Counted from the first letter of the stretch, positions 1 through 8,837 are shown. The stretch is 64,000 nucleotides of DNA from an uncultured Desulfuromonadales bacterium (GCA_945787335.1 CALZHR010000041.1:32907-96906); one strand, 5' to 3'. Notes: a model not told the origin generated them from the letters alone. Translations and numbers: made by a program.

Positions 1-515
1 ACCAGCAAGATGGCGCGGGTTCGCGGTGTGATCAGCTGCGTGAGAGTTTCGCTGTCAGGCAGCCCGGCTTGCTCGGGGACAAAGGGCGCGTAGACCGGTT
101 TGATGCCCATCGCCTGCAGCCCCATCGGATGATCGAAGTAGGCCGGCAGCTGCAGGATCACCTCGTCGCCCGGGCGGCAAAGAAGCTGCATTGCCAACCA
201 GAAGGCCTGGCTGGCGCCGATGGTGAGGCAGAGCTGGTCGGGGTGCGGCGCGGCCAGGTAGCGGCGCTGATACCAGTGGCAGACCTCCTGGCGGACCTGC
301 GGCAGCCCTTCGTCCGGGCTGTACTTGAAGGTCAGCGGGTCATCAAGCGTTGCTTTCAGGTGGTCGATCAGCTCTTGCGGCGGCGGATAGTCGGGGATCG
401 CCTGACAGAGATCGATCAGCGGCCGGTCGGCGGGAAATGTCCGCCCGGCGATCCATCGCTTCACCTCAGTGATCGGTGGCGCCTGGATCCGCTCTATCTG
501 CTGGGTGACCCGCAT
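1..515 (-). CDS. PLP-dependent aminotransferase, class I/II (partial, C-terminus outside window)
   Basis: Reading the minus strand from ATG at 515 gives an open frame of 171 codons that runs off the window start. It reads like the N-terminal half of a fold-type I aminotransferase: KYSPDEGLPQVRQEV, then LCLTIGASQAFWLAMQLL (the cofactor-binding glycine/serine stretch) and PGDEVILQLPAYFDHP, the usual loop before the substrate pocket. The PLP lysine would lie beyond the window edge, so substrate cannot be named. The start lies 4 nt after the stop of the upstream M20 peptidase, so the two are probably cotranscribed, which suggests linked amino-acid or peptide metabolism. Family is clear; specificity is not. 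Confidence 0.85.
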   Translation of the reverse strand, partial: MRVTQQIERIQAPPITEVKRWIAGRTFPADRPLIDLCQAIPDYPPPQELIDHLKATLDDPLTFKYSPDEGLPQVRQEVCHWYQRRYLAAPHPDQLCLTIGASQAFWLAMQLLCRPGDEVILQLPAYFDHPMGLQAMGIKPVYAPFVPEQAGLPDSETLTQLITPRTRAILL

Positions 516-519
516 GCTT

Positions 520-1653
520 TCAGGCGCGGCGGAGAATTTCGACCAGCAGCTCAGTCACTTTGACCAGGTCATCGACCTTGACCTGCTCGTTGACCGTGTG
601 CACTTTGTCCATGCCGGTGGCCAGGATCACCATGTCGATCCCCTGGCCGTTGTAGATGTTGGCGTCAGAGCCGCCACCAGCGGCGCGGATCTGCTGCGGG
701 CGGCCCAGGGCGTCGCCGGCCGCGCGGATCAGCTTCAGGACCGGCGCATCTTCGGCGACCTGCATCAGCGGAAAGTCCTCTTTGAGTTCCAGTGTCATCG
801 CGGCCCGCTTGGTTTCGCCGTTGACGACGATACTGGCTTTGTCGACTTCTTCTTCGAGGGCTTTGACAATCAGTTCGGTCTGCTGTCTCAGCTTGTCAGT
901 CGAGTGGCTGCGAACTTCGCCCTGCAGGCTGACCTGGCGGGGGACGATGTTGGAGGCCTGGCCACCTTCGATGGTGCCGATATTGGCAGTGGTCTCATCA
1001 TCGATCCGGCCGTGGGGCATCCGGGCGATCGCCCGCCCGGCAACCTGAATCGCCGAAATCCCCTGCTCCGGACAGACTCCGGCGTGAGCCTCGTGGCCGA
1101 AGATGTCGACCTTGAACCGGTTGGCCGCCGGCGCCCGGTTGATGACCACATCGACCCCGGTGGTGTCCAGCGCCACCCCCTGCTTCGCGGTCAGCAGGCT
1201 GAAGTCGAGGTGCTTGGCCCCGAGCAGCCCCTGCTCCTCGCAGACGGTGACGACGATTTCCAGCGGCACATGCGGTATCTGATGTTCTTTGAGGACTTCG
1301 ATCGCCTCGATGATCTCGACAATGCCGGCCTTGTCATCGGCGCCGAGAATGGTCTCGCCGGCGCTGGTGAAGACGCCGTCTGTAAGGACCGGTTCTACAT
1401 TCTCCGCCGGGGTGACGGTATCCATATGGACCGACAGCAGGAACGGTGTCCCCGGCTTGCTGCCGGGCAGCCGGGCCAGCATATTCCCGCTCTGGCTGCC
1501 GATTTTCGGGCCGGCGTCGTCATAGCTGACCTCGGCCCCCAGCTGGCGGAAGCGTTGTTCCAGGTAGGCGGCGATCTCCGCTTCCTGGTAGGATGGGCTG
1601 TCGATAGCCGCCTGGCGGGCGAATTCATCGGTAATCCGTTGTCTGTTGATCAT
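520..1653 (-). CDS. M20 family metallopeptidase, PepT-like
   Basis: A 377-residue cytosolic dinuclear-zinc peptidase of the M20 family, closest in look to the short peptidase-T-like proteins. Visible ligands and catalytic residues: H76 and D78 in SVHMDTV, D106 in ILGADDKAG, the catalytic Glu pair E139-E140 in CEEQGLLGAK, D163 in ALDTTG, and H352 in DKVHTVNE near the C-terminus. The dimerisation or lid domain lies between roughly residues 175 and 285 (GHEAHAGVCPEQGISAIQ). There is no signal peptide. The ATG at 1653 has AGGA about 8 nt upstream. Likely role is release of amino acids from di- or tripeptides or related amides. It is cotranscribed with the aminotransferase downstream. Confidence 0.9.
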   Translation of the reverse strand: MINRQRITDEFARQAAIDSPSYQEAEIAAYLEQRFRQLGAEVSYDDAGPKIGSQSGNMLARLPGSKPGTPFLLSVHMDTVTPAENVEPVLTDGVFTSAGETILGADDKAGIVEIIEAIEVLKEHQIPHVPLEIVVTVCEEQGLLGAKHLDFSLLTAKQGVALDTTGVDVVINRAPAANRFKVDIFGHEAHAGVCPEQGISAIQVAGRAIARMPHGRIDDETTANIGTIEGGQASNIVPRQVSLQGEVRSHSTDKLRQQTELIVKALEEEVDKASIVVNGETKRAAMTLELKEDFPLMQVAEDAPVLKLIRAAGDALGRPQQIRAAGGGSDANIYNGQGIDMVILATGMDKVHTVNEQVKVDDLVKVTELLVEILRRA

Positions 1654-1739
1654 GGGCAGTCCTTGCTATGAGAGTCTGGTGCTGGGGTATGTTAGCCGGA
1701 ACGGCGGCGCCTGGCAATCGAATCCGCCGCTTAGTTTTC

Positions 1740-1769
1740 TGGACAAAAGGGTTGCAGGGCTGTTATGAT
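1740..1769 (+). promoter_or_regulatory. Predicted sigma-70 promoter for the M23 peptidase operon
   Basis: TGGACA at 1740-1745 and TATGAT at 1764-1769 are separated by 18 bp, and TGT directly before the -10 makes it an extended -10. It lies about 75 bp upstream of the M23 peptidase start. Seen by eye only. Confidence 0.45.
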
Positions 1770-1843
1770 TCTCTAATTCTCAATACCAGTCTTTTTTTCG
1801 TTGTTCCAGGGCCGTCCGATCGGTCTGTTTCTTTGGTTTGTTC

Positions 1844-3208
1844 ATGAGCTTGAATCACGATTTTCAACCACCCCGCAGTTCTTTTTCACTGAGAGGCCGC
1901 CGGCGCTCCTATCGTCGCCACTTCGTCGGTGGAGTCGTTCTTGTGAGCGTTGCCGTAGTTGCTCTGGTCCTTTTCGGCAGCGGTTCCAGCCCGCAACTCG
2001 AAGCACGGACGACCCCGGTGGAGATCAGCGCATCATCGCAGCCTGCGGCACCGCCACCACCACCGCAGCCGGTCCGCCGCGAGCTGCATAATGTTGTGCA
2101 GCCGGGGGAGACGATCACCGCGCTGCTGGGGAATTTTTTCTCGCCGCAGGAGATCCATACCCTGAACCAGGAGAGTCGCAAGGTCTTCCCCTTCACGAAG
2201 ATTTGCGCCGGGCAACCGTACCTGATCTGCACCACCGACGGTGAATTCGACAAATTCGTTTACGAGATCGACGACGAGGAACAGCTGGTCATCAGCCGCC
2301 TGGAAGATGATACGAAGATGCAGATCGAACCGATCCTCTACGATGTGAAGACCGAACTGGTTCAGGGGACGATCGAGACCAGCCTGTTTGACGCTGTTCT
2401 GGGCATTGGCGAAACCAGTGAGTTCGCTATCGCTCTGGCTGATATTTTTGCCTGGGATATCGATTTTATCCTCGATCTGCGGGTTGGTGATACATTTCAG
2501 GCATTGGTAGAAAAGCGTTTCCGGGAAGGCAAGCCGGCCGGGTATGGAAAAATTCTCGCCGCGCGTTTCATCAACCAGAAGCAGACCTATCACGCCTTCC
2601 TCTATCAGGATGGTGATCAGCATCCGTCTTACTACGACGAAGATGGCCGCAATGTGAAAAAAGCCTTCCTCAAGGCCCCGCTTTCATTTACCCGGATCTC
2701 TTCCGGCTTTTCCATGAAGCGCTATCATCCGATCACCAAAACCTGGAAGTCTCATCCGGCGATCGATTATGCGGCATCAAGAGGGACTCCGATCAAGACG
2801 GTCGGTGACGGAACCATCACCCGGGCCGGCTACACCAAGGGGAACGGCAACTTTATCGAGATCCGCCACCGCAACGGTTACTCGACCCTTTACCTGCACA
2901 TGAAGGGCTTTGCCCGTGGCATGAAGCGCGGCAAGAAAGTCAGTCAGGGGCAGGTGATCGGCTACGTCGGCAGCACCGGCCTGGCAACCGGGCCGCACCT
3001 CTGTTTCCGGATGCGTAAAAATGGCGCCCCGGTCAATCCGAATCGGGTCAAGGTTCCCGCCGCCAAGTCGGTTTCAAAAAAACGCCTGGCCGAGTTCAAA
3101 ACCCTGGTCGACGAGCGTTTGGCATTTTTTACCAGCAACGATCCGCCACTGCAGACCGCCGAAGTCAAGGTTGATGACGGAGTGCCGGTTCTGGAGTCGG
3201 CGCAATGA
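1844..3208 (+). CDS. M23 family peptidoglycan metallopeptidase with N-terminal membrane anchor
   Basis: About 454 residues. A basic N-terminus is followed by one membrane segment (VGGVVLVSVAVVALVLFG), a proline-rich linker, a LysM/OapA-like module (HNVVQPGETITALLGNFFS) and a C-terminal M23 domain. M23 landmarks are H304-x3-D308 (HPAIDYA) and H385-L-C387 (GPHLCFRM). Family members normally have HxH at the last site, so a zinc ligand is replaced by Cys here. It probably trims peptidoglycan cross-links from the periplasmic face. A TTG at 1838 is in frame, but ATG at 1844 is the simpler start; neither has a strong ribosome binding site. The stop overlaps the start of the AOR gene (ATGA), although a functional link is doubtful. 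Confidence 0.85.
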   Translation: MSLNHDFQPPRSSFSLRGRRRSYRRHFVGGVVLVSVAVVALVLFGSGSSPQLEARTTPVEISASSQPAAPPPPPQPVRRELHNVVQPGETITALLGNFFSPQEIHTLNQESRKVFPFTKICAGQPYLICTTDGEFDKFVYEIDDEEQLVISRLEDDTKMQIEPILYDVKTELVQGTIETSLFDAVLGIGETSEFAIALADIFAWDIDFILDLRVGDTFQALVEKRFREGKPAGYGKILAARFINQKQTYHAFLYQDGDQHPSYYDEDGRNVKKAFLKAPLSFTRISSGFSMKRYHPITKTWKSHPAIDYAASRGTPIKTVGDGTITRAGYTKGNGNFIEIRHRNGYSTLYLHMKGFARGMKRGKKVSQGQVIGYVGSTGLATGPHLCFRMRKNGAPVNPNRVKVPAAKSVSKKRLAEFKTLVDERLAFFTSNDPPLQTAEVKVDDGVPVLESAQ

Positions 3209-4941
3209 CCGGCTGGCATGGCCGGCTGCTCAATGTTGATCTGACCAGCGGCCGCATCTGGCCGGAAGCTCTTCCCGCCGAGCTGCTGCAGACCTACCTG
3301 GGGGGGCGCGGTCTGGGCGTCCGGCTGCTGCGCGATTACTACCAGCTCGACCCCTTTGCCGCCGAACTCCCGCTGATCTTTGCTGCCGGCCCGCTCTGCG
3401 GCACCGCAGCCCCCACGGCCGCCCGCTTAAGCGTCGTCTCCCGCTCGCCACTGACTGGAACCATCTACGACTGCTCGGCCGGCGGCCGGTTTGCCTGGCG
3501 CCTGAAGGCGGCCGGTTACGATGCGCTGAAGATCGTCGGCCGAAGCAGCAGTCCCGTCGTGCTCAGGGTCCGCCCCGATGGGGGGAAGCTGCTGCCGGCG
3601 GAGAAGCTCTGGGGCGAACCGATCGGCACGACGGTCAAGGCACTTGCCGATCACGGCAGCGTCGCGGCCATCGGCCCGGCCGGAGAAAACCGGGTGCTCT
3701 ACGCCAACATCATGATGGGAGAGGGGAACTCGGTCGGCCGCGGTGGCCTGGGCGCGGTCATGGGGGGCAAGAACCTCAAGGCCCTGACCGTCAGCGGCGA
3801 GCAGAAGGTCGCGATCGTCGACCGGCAGCGGTTCGACGAGGCCCGACAGGATATCATCCGGCTGTTCAAGGCTTCACCGGTGATTTTCGGCGACCTCGGG
3901 ATCGCCGAGTACGGTACCCCGGCGCTGGTCGACCTGATGGCGCAGCGGCGCATGGCGCCGACCGAGAATTTCCGCAAAACCATTTTTTCTGCGGCTGACC
4001 ACTACTCAGGGCCGGCGATCCGCAAAGCCTACCAACCGAAGAACCACGGTTGCTACGGCTGCCCGATCCAGTGCAAGAAAAGTATGCAGGATGGCACGCC
4101 GCTGCCGGAGTACGAGACGGTCAACCATTTCGGTGCGCTCAACGGCATCGACGACCTGCGTTCGATCGTCAACTCCAACAACCTGTGCAATCAGCTCGGC
4201 ATGGACACGATCTCGGCGGCCGCCAGCATCTCCGCCTGGGGTGAGGTCAATGGCCGGTTTCCGCGCGCCGAAGAGATCGGCGCGCTGCTGCAAGCGATCG
4301 CCCGGCGCGAAGGGGAGGGGGAACTGCTCGCCCAGGGGGCAGCCCGGCTGACCCGGCAGCTGGGGCGGCCGGAGCTGAGCATGAGCGTCAAGGGGCTGGA
4401 GCTGCCGGCCTACGATCCGCGCGGCGCCTACGGCATGGCGCTGGCCTATTGCACCAGCAACCGGGGCGGCTGCCACCTGCGGGCCTACCCGATCTCACAC
4501 GAAATTCTGCGCAAGCCGGTGCCGACCGATCGCTTCGATTTCGCCGGCAAGGCGCGGATGATCAAGATCGCCGAAGACTGCAACGCCACCATCGACTCGC
4601 TGGTGGCCTGCAAGTTCTCCTTTTTCGGCGCCAGCCTTGAAGAGTATGCCGAGCTGCTTGCCGCGACCACCGGCGTTGAATACAGCCCGCAGTCGCTTAA
4701 GGAGATCGGTGAGCGGATCTACCTGACGGAACGTTATTACAATCAGCAGCTTGGTTTTTCCGCCGAGCACGACATGCTGCCGGAACGTTTTTTCAGCGAA
4801 CCGGGCAGCAGCGGCGACGGCATCGAGGTGCCGCCGATCGAGCGTGCCCGATTCGTCGAGGAACGCGAAAAATATTACCGGATTCGCGGTCTGAATGAGC
4901 GGGGTGAATTTAACGAAAATTACCTGGAGCGGCAGCCGTGA
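3205..4941 (+). CDS. aor: Aldehyde:ferredoxin oxidoreductase (tungsten-pterin type)
   Basis: 578 residues, close to the roughly 600 of characterised AOR. The family oxidises aldehydes to carboxylic acids with ferredoxin as acceptor, using a tungsten bis-pterin centre and one 4Fe-4S cluster, in the cytoplasm. Expected cluster ligands are present as C283, C286 and C290 (CYGCPIQC) plus C469 (SLVACKFSFFG). N-terminal pterin-binding features LGGRGLGVRLL and GRGGLGAVMGGKNLKAL are also present. The ATG overlaps the M23 stop by 4 nt, and the stop overlaps the GTG start of the next gene, so AOR and the aldolase-like protein are translationally coupled. Cofactor metal (W rather than Mo) is inferred from the family. 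Confidence 0.93.
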   Translation: MTGWHGRLLNVDLTSGRIWPEALPAELLQTYLGGRGLGVRLLRDYYQLDPFAAELPLIFAAGPLCGTAAPTAARLSVVSRSPLTGTIYDCSAGGRFAWRLKAAGYDALKIVGRSSSPVVLRVRPDGGKLLPAEKLWGEPIGTTVKALADHGSVAAIGPAGENRVLYANIMMGEGNSVGRGGLGAVMGGKNLKALTVSGEQKVAIVDRQRFDEARQDIIRLFKASPVIFGDLGIAEYGTPALVDLMAQRRMAPTENFRKTIFSAADHYSGPAIRKAYQPKNHGCYGCPIQCKKSMQDGTPLPEYETVNHFGALNGIDDLRSIVNSNNLCNQLGMDTISAAASISAWGEVNGRFPRAEEIGALLQAIARREGEGELLAQGAARLTRQLGRPELSMSVKGLELPAYDPRGAYGMALAYCTSNRGGCHLRAYPISHEILRKPVPTDRFDFAGKARMIKIAEDCNATIDSLVACKFSFFGASLEEYAELLAATTGVEYSPQSLKEIGERIYLTERYYNQQLGFSAEHDMLPERFFSEPGSSGDGIEVPPIERARFVEEREKYYRIRGLNERGEFNENYLERQP

Positions 4942-6113
4942 TCCGGCAGATCGAAAGATATGCCGCCAAGCTGCACGCTGACGGCAGCGCCAGGCCGGAT
5001 CGCACCACGCTGCTGGCGCGGGATGATCGTCTGCTTTGCTGGGGCGCGGAAGAGTTGCTGCCCCTCGGCAAAGCGGTGATCGAGCGGCTGAACGTGATCT
5101 CGCTGGTGGTGGCCGAGCCGCAGCTGCCGTTTCTCGAGCTGCTGCTGCGCAGAACTGATCCGGCGACCGCTGAGCTGATTCCGCTCGATACCGAAACCCG
5201 AACCTTTCTGCATGATATCCCGTTGGTGCGCAAAGGAGAGTTCTCCGCCAGCGACCCGCAGCGGCTGGTCGAGCTGCTCGGCCAGCGCAAAGGGGTTCTG
5301 GTCGAAGGGGTCGGGATCATGGCGACCGGCAGCGTGACCGTGGAGCAGGCCTACATCAACTATTCGTCGGTCTATCACGCGATCTTCGTCAAAACCTTGT
5401 ACGATCTGCTCAAAGCGCCGAGTCCGACCCGGGAGGAACTTGCTCTGCTGCGACCTCTCTGGGAGCAGCTGCGTCTGCAGCCGATCGAGGCGCTGACCGA
5501 CGACCTGCAGCGCGGCGGGTTGGCCGGGAAGGCGCAGGTCCTCTCCGCCATGCAGCAGGTCGGGGAGCGAACGGTTGCATTAAAACTGGTCGATTCATTC
5601 TTCGGTAACATTTCCTGTCGCTGCGGTGACCAGTTGTACATTTCGCAGACCGGGGCCAGTCTGGAGAGCTTGGCCGGCTGTATCGATCAGGTCCCGAACG
5701 ATAACTCAAGCACGGCCGGGATCACCGCCTCGAGCGAGTTGATCGCGCACCGCGCTATCTTTCGGCAAACCGGTGCGGCAACGATACTGCACGGGCACCC
5801 GAAATTTTCCGTAATTCTCAGTCTGCTCTGTGAGGAAACCGCTTGCCGGATCGCGGATTGTTGGAAAAATTGTGCTAAAATCAGGTATCTGAAAGATGTT
5901 CCGGTGGTTGCCGGTGAAATCGGTGCCGGGGGGATCGCTAAAAACGTTCCACCGGTAATCGGGCAGGAGGGAGTCGCTGTCGTCTATGGGCACGGGGTGT
6001 TTGCCATCGGGGAGGAGGATTTTCATCAACCCCTGCTGGCCATGGTCAACCTGGAAAACTGGTGTCGCGAAGAGTACCTGCGGCGCCTGCAGAGCTGTTG
6101 CCCGCAAATGTGA
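4938..6113 (+). CDS. Tandem class II aldolase/adducin-domain protein
   Basis: 391 residues starting with GTG inside the AOR stop codon; GGAG lies about 10 nt upstream. The C-terminal half (roughly 185-385) is a class II aldolase/adducin domain with FGNISCR, SSELIAHRAIF, the metal-binding HGH in TILHGHPKFS, and GHGVFAIGEEDF. The N-terminal half carries a shorter, worn copy ending in GVGIMATGSVTVEQAYINYSS, so the gene looks like an internal duplication. Class II aldolases cleave or interconvert phosphorylated or free sugars through a divalent metal. Being coupled to AOR, it may generate or consume the aldehyde that AOR oxidises, but the substrate is unknown. Confidence 0.8.
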   Translation: MIRQIERYAAKLHADGSARPDRTTLLARDDRLLCWGAEELLPLGKAVIERLNVISLVVAEPQLPFLELLLRRTDPATAELIPLDTETRTFLHDIPLVRKGEFSASDPQRLVELLGQRKGVLVEGVGIMATGSVTVEQAYINYSSVYHAIFVKTLYDLLKAPSPTREELALLRPLWEQLRLQPIEALTDDLQRGGLAGKAQVLSAMQQVGERTVALKLVDSFFGNISCRCGDQLYISQTGASLESLAGCIDQVPNDNSSTAGITASSELIAHRAIFRQTGAATILHGHPKFSVILSLLCEETACRIADCWKNCAKIRYLKDVPVVAGEIGAGGIAKNVPPVIGQEGVAVVYGHGVFAIGEEDFHQPLLAMVNLENWCREEYLRRLQSCCPQM

Positions 6114-6128
6114 ATCTCAGGAGTCAAA

Positions 6129-7259
6129 GTGAAGCAACCAGAAGACAGCGCTTCGAGCGCCAGCCGGGGCAGGCCACAGCCCTCAGTGATTGAAATCTCG
6201 AAAAAAGCGCGGCAGAAATTTCGTGCCCGTCGCTATACCGAAGCTCGTGACCTGTTCCGGGTGGGACTGGAGCGGGAACCGGACAACCCTTATCTGCTCT
6301 CCGGAATGGGCGACGCCTGTCGGGAGTCGGGTGATTTCGACGAAGCGGAGCGCTGCTACCGGCGGCTGCTCGATGTTGATCGGAAGAATCTCTTCGCCCT
6401 GCGCGGTTTGGGGGATGTCTGCAAGAAGCTGCAGCGCCATCAGGAAGCGATCCGGCTCTGGAACCAGTACCTCGACCTGCGTCCGCGCGATAAGCACGTG
6501 ATGACCCGGATCGCCGACAGCTGCAAGGCGCTGATGCAGTTCGACCGCGCAGATGAGATGTACCGGCAGATTATTCAGGCAGATCCCCGTGACCGCTACG
6601 CCCTGACCGGCATGGCCGATCTGCAGCACCGCATGGGAAATGACGAAGCGGCGATCCGCTATTATGAAAAAGTTCTCGTTTTCGATGAGAATGAACTGCA
6701 TATCCTGACCATCATCGGCAAGCTCTGCTGGCGGATCAACGATTTCGAAAAGGCGGAAAATTTCTTCCGCCGTGCGCTCAAGATCGATCCGCACAATCCT
6801 TACGCGCTCTATGGGTTGGGGAACTGTTATCGCTGGCATCGGCAATACCGCAAGGCGATCGATATCTGGTGCGAGATCCTCAAGTTTTCCGATGGTACCC
6901 AGGCGCTGCATTCGCGGATGGGGGACGCCTGGGTCAACCTGGGCGACCTTGATGCGGCCGAACCCTGTTACCGGAGGTCCCTCCTGGAGGGATATGACCG
7001 CTATGCTTATATCGGCCTGGTGCGCCTCTACTGCGATCGGGAGCAATTCGATCAGGCGACCGAAGCCTTCAGCGCGATCATGGCGGCCGAGGACAAGCCT
7101 TTACTGCAACTGGAGGAGTTGAGCCGGCGCTTTGTCCGCAGCGGTCGCCGCGAGGCCATGTTGCGGTTCTTTCGGCATCTGCTCGCACTCTCCGAACTTG
7201 AGCCGCTGGTTCTGCAGGAGTTGCGGTCCCTGTTGGATAAGCTGGATGGGAACAACTGA
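6129..7259 (+). CDS. Tetratricopeptide repeat protein
   Basis: 376 residues from a GTG start with AGGAG well placed upstream. Most of the protein (about 25-330) is a run of roughly nine TPR units with the usual A-x-x-x-Y/F and P-D/N spacing, for example YTEARDLFRVGLEREPDNPY and FDEAERCYRRLLDVDRKN. No signal peptide, lipobox or membrane segment is seen, so it is probably a cytoplasmic scaffold. It follows the aldolase-like gene by 15 nt and precedes the ACP phosphodiesterase by 30 nt, so it may be in the same transcript. The binding partner cannot be inferred. Confidence 0.85.
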   Translation: MKQPEDSASSASRGRPQPSVIEISKKARQKFRARRYTEARDLFRVGLEREPDNPYLLSGMGDACRESGDFDEAERCYRRLLDVDRKNLFALRGLGDVCKKLQRHQEAIRLWNQYLDLRPRDKHVMTRIADSCKALMQFDRADEMYRQIIQADPRDRYALTGMADLQHRMGNDEAAIRYYEKVLVFDENELHILTIIGKLCWRINDFEKAENFFRRALKIDPHNPYALYGLGNCYRWHRQYRKAIDIWCEILKFSDGTQALHSRMGDAWVNLGDLDAAEPCYRRSLLEGYDRYAYIGLVRLYCDREQFDQATEAFSAIMAAEDKPLLQLEELSRRFVRSGRREAMLRFFRHLLALSELEPLVLQELRSLLDKLDGNN

Positions 7260-7289
7260 AGTCCAGCGTTCGCCGGATTCCCCACGCTG

Positions 7290-7889
7290 ATGAATTATCT
7301 GGCCCACCTCTATTTTTCCGAACCGCGTCCGCTGGCCTGGGCCGGTTCTTTGATGGGCGATTTTGTCAAAGGGACCGTTTCCGATGACTTGCCAGCCGAA
7401 TTGGCGCAGCATCTGAGACTCCACCGCCGGATCGATTCGTACACCCAGCAGAATACTCATTTTCAAACCAGCCGTCAGCGTCTCGATCCGAGGTTCCGTT
7501 ACGCGCGCAGCGTTCTGGTCGATGTCTTTTACGACCATTTTCTCGCCTGCCGCTGGCAGCAGTTTTCTCCTTGCGCGTTGCTTGGTTTCTCGCAGCAGGT
7601 TTACGCCGGGCTGCAATCCTGCTGGGCTTATCTGCCTCTGCCGTTGCAACAGCAGTTGCCGCGGATGATCGAGCACAACTGGCTTTATTCCTACCGCCGG
7701 CCGGAAATCGTCGCGCGGGTGTTGCAGCGGCTTGAAGCGCGTTTGCAACATCGCATCCCGCTGGCGGACGGTTTCGGCGAGCTGGCTGTCTGCCGAGCGC
7801 AGCTTGAGGATGATTTCACGGCCTTCATGCAGGATACACAGCAGCTGGTTCAGGGCTGGAAACAGGAGCTGGGAATTATCCATCCCTGA
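7290..7889 (+). CDS. acpH: Acyl carrier protein phosphodiesterase (AcpH/DUF479 family)
   Basis: 199 residues starting MNYLAHLYFSEP, with SLMGDFVKG, RLHRRIDSYTQ and DVFYDHFLACRW. These are the conserved His/Asp motifs of the HD-like AcpH family. AcpH removes the 4'-phosphopantetheine arm from holo-ACP to regenerate apo-ACP, in the cytoplasm with a divalent metal. Length matches the family (about 195). The upstream ribosome binding site is weak. It sits between a TPR gene and a CPBP protease gene with short gaps. Biochemical activity has been shown only for some members, so the exact substrate here is inferred. Confidence 0.85.
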   Translation: MNYLAHLYFSEPRPLAWAGSLMGDFVKGTVSDDLPAELAQHLRLHRRIDSYTQQNTHFQTSRQRLDPRFRYARSVLVDVFYDHFLACRWQQFSPCALLGFSQQVYAGLQSCWAYLPLPLQQQLPRMIEHNWLYSYRRPEIVARVLQRLEARLQHRIPLADGFGELAVCRAQLEDDFTAFMQDTQQLVQGWKQELGIIHP

Positions 7890-7922
7890 CATTTTGCGTT
7901 GCTATGATTCGAGGAGGGAAAG

Positions 7923-8609
7923 ATGAGTAAAGACGCCTGGGTTCGTATTCTCCCCTTTGCCGTTTTCATGGGTTTTATCGGGATTCAACAGGGCCTGGAA
8001 TGGCTGGTTGAGCAGGGACATGTTGCTCTCTCCGCCCAGCAAATGCTTTACCTGTATCCGGTCAAGGCGTTGGTTGTCGCCGGACTGCTGTTGTTTTTTC
8101 TGCGCCAATACCGCGAGCTGGACTGGTCCGATTTCAAGGATCTCAAGTGGACCGCGGCAAGCGTCGCCCTCGGCCTGCTGGTTTTTGTGCTGTGGATCAA
8201 CATGGACTGGGACTTCGCAACCCTGGGCGAAGCTGCCGGGTTCAACCCGAACCTGGTCGCGGATGACACAAGTCGCGCCCTGCTGATCGCCTTCCGCCTT
8301 TTCGGCGCTGCGCTGGTGGTTCCGGTAATGGAAGAGATCTTCTGGCGCTCGTTTCTGCTGCGCTACATCATCGATTCAGATTTTATGGCGGTCAGGATCG
8401 GCACCTATACTCTGGCGTCATTTGCAATCAGTGCGGTGCTGTTCGGGCTGGAGCACAACCTGGTGCTGGCCGGCGTGATGGCCGGGGTGGCCTACAACCT
8501 GCTGCTCTATAAGACCCGCAGCATCGCCCAGTGTGTGCTGGCTCATGCGGTGACCAACCTGGTTTTGGGGATTTATGTGCTGCAGACCGGCAACTGGCAG
8601 TTCTGGTGA
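7923..8609 (+). CDS. CPBP family intramembrane glutamic protease, exosortase-associated CAAX-like subfamily
   Basis: 228 residues with about seven hydrophobic membrane segments and a strong ribosome binding site (GAGGAGGG). Catalytic motifs of the CPBP/Rce1 family are present: EEIFWRSFLLR (E-E-x3-R), FGLEHN with its His, and HAVTNLVLG near the end. The layout, and the C-terminus ending TGNWQFW, resemble the CAAX-protease-related subfamily often found in genomes with exosortase/PEP-CTERM systems. No exosortase is encoded in this window. It is followed by a good terminator, so it ends the operon. Confidence 0.82.
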   Translation: MSKDAWVRILPFAVFMGFIGIQQGLEWLVEQGHVALSAQQMLYLYPVKALVVAGLLLFFLRQYRELDWSDFKDLKWTAASVALGLLVFVLWINMDWDFATLGEAAGFNPNLVADDTSRALLIAFRLFGAALVVPVMEEIFWRSFLLRYIIDSDFMAVRIGTYTLASFAISAVLFGLEHNLVLAGVMAGVAYNLLLYKTRSIAQCVLAHAVTNLVLGIYVLQTGNWQFW

Positions 8610-8634
8610 GCGCCAACGGAAGATCTGAAAAAAG

Positions 8635-8670
8635 AAGACGGCACCCTCATTTGGGACGCCGTCTTTTTTT
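8635..8670 (+). terminator. Rho-independent terminator after the CPBP protease gene
   Basis: Stem AAGACGGC (8635-8642) pairs with GCCGTCTT (8658-8665), with a 15-nt loop and a run of seven T from 8664. It lies 26 nt after the protease stop codon. Confidence 0.85.
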
Positions 8671-8671
8671 A

Positions 8672-8837
8672 TCGGATCTATAATCAAAACAAAGGCTGTT
8701 GCCACCGCCAAAAGTGATTCTCTTTTTTGGTTTTGATCTTCTCTACATCTCTCCGACTCCGCGTTAATGCTTATGATTTTCCTTTGTGTTCCTGGTGCCT
8801 TAGTGGCTAACCTTCTTTTTGGTTATATATCCGTTTG
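8672..8837. other. AT-rich intergenic segment with a short-period imperfect repeat
   Basis: No gene or RNA is apparent. The part near 8781-8811 reads as imperfect 8-9 nt units (TTTGTGTTC, CTGGTGCCT, TAGTGGCTAA). From memory this resembles dispersed intergenic texts in several bacterial genomes; its function is unknown. Confidence 0.35.

Noticed and set aside
469..1671. 400-codon open frame on the plus strand
   Set aside because: It lies antisense to the M20 peptidase, whose catalytic motifs are intact, and its protein shows no family features; high-GC third-position bias creates such shadows.
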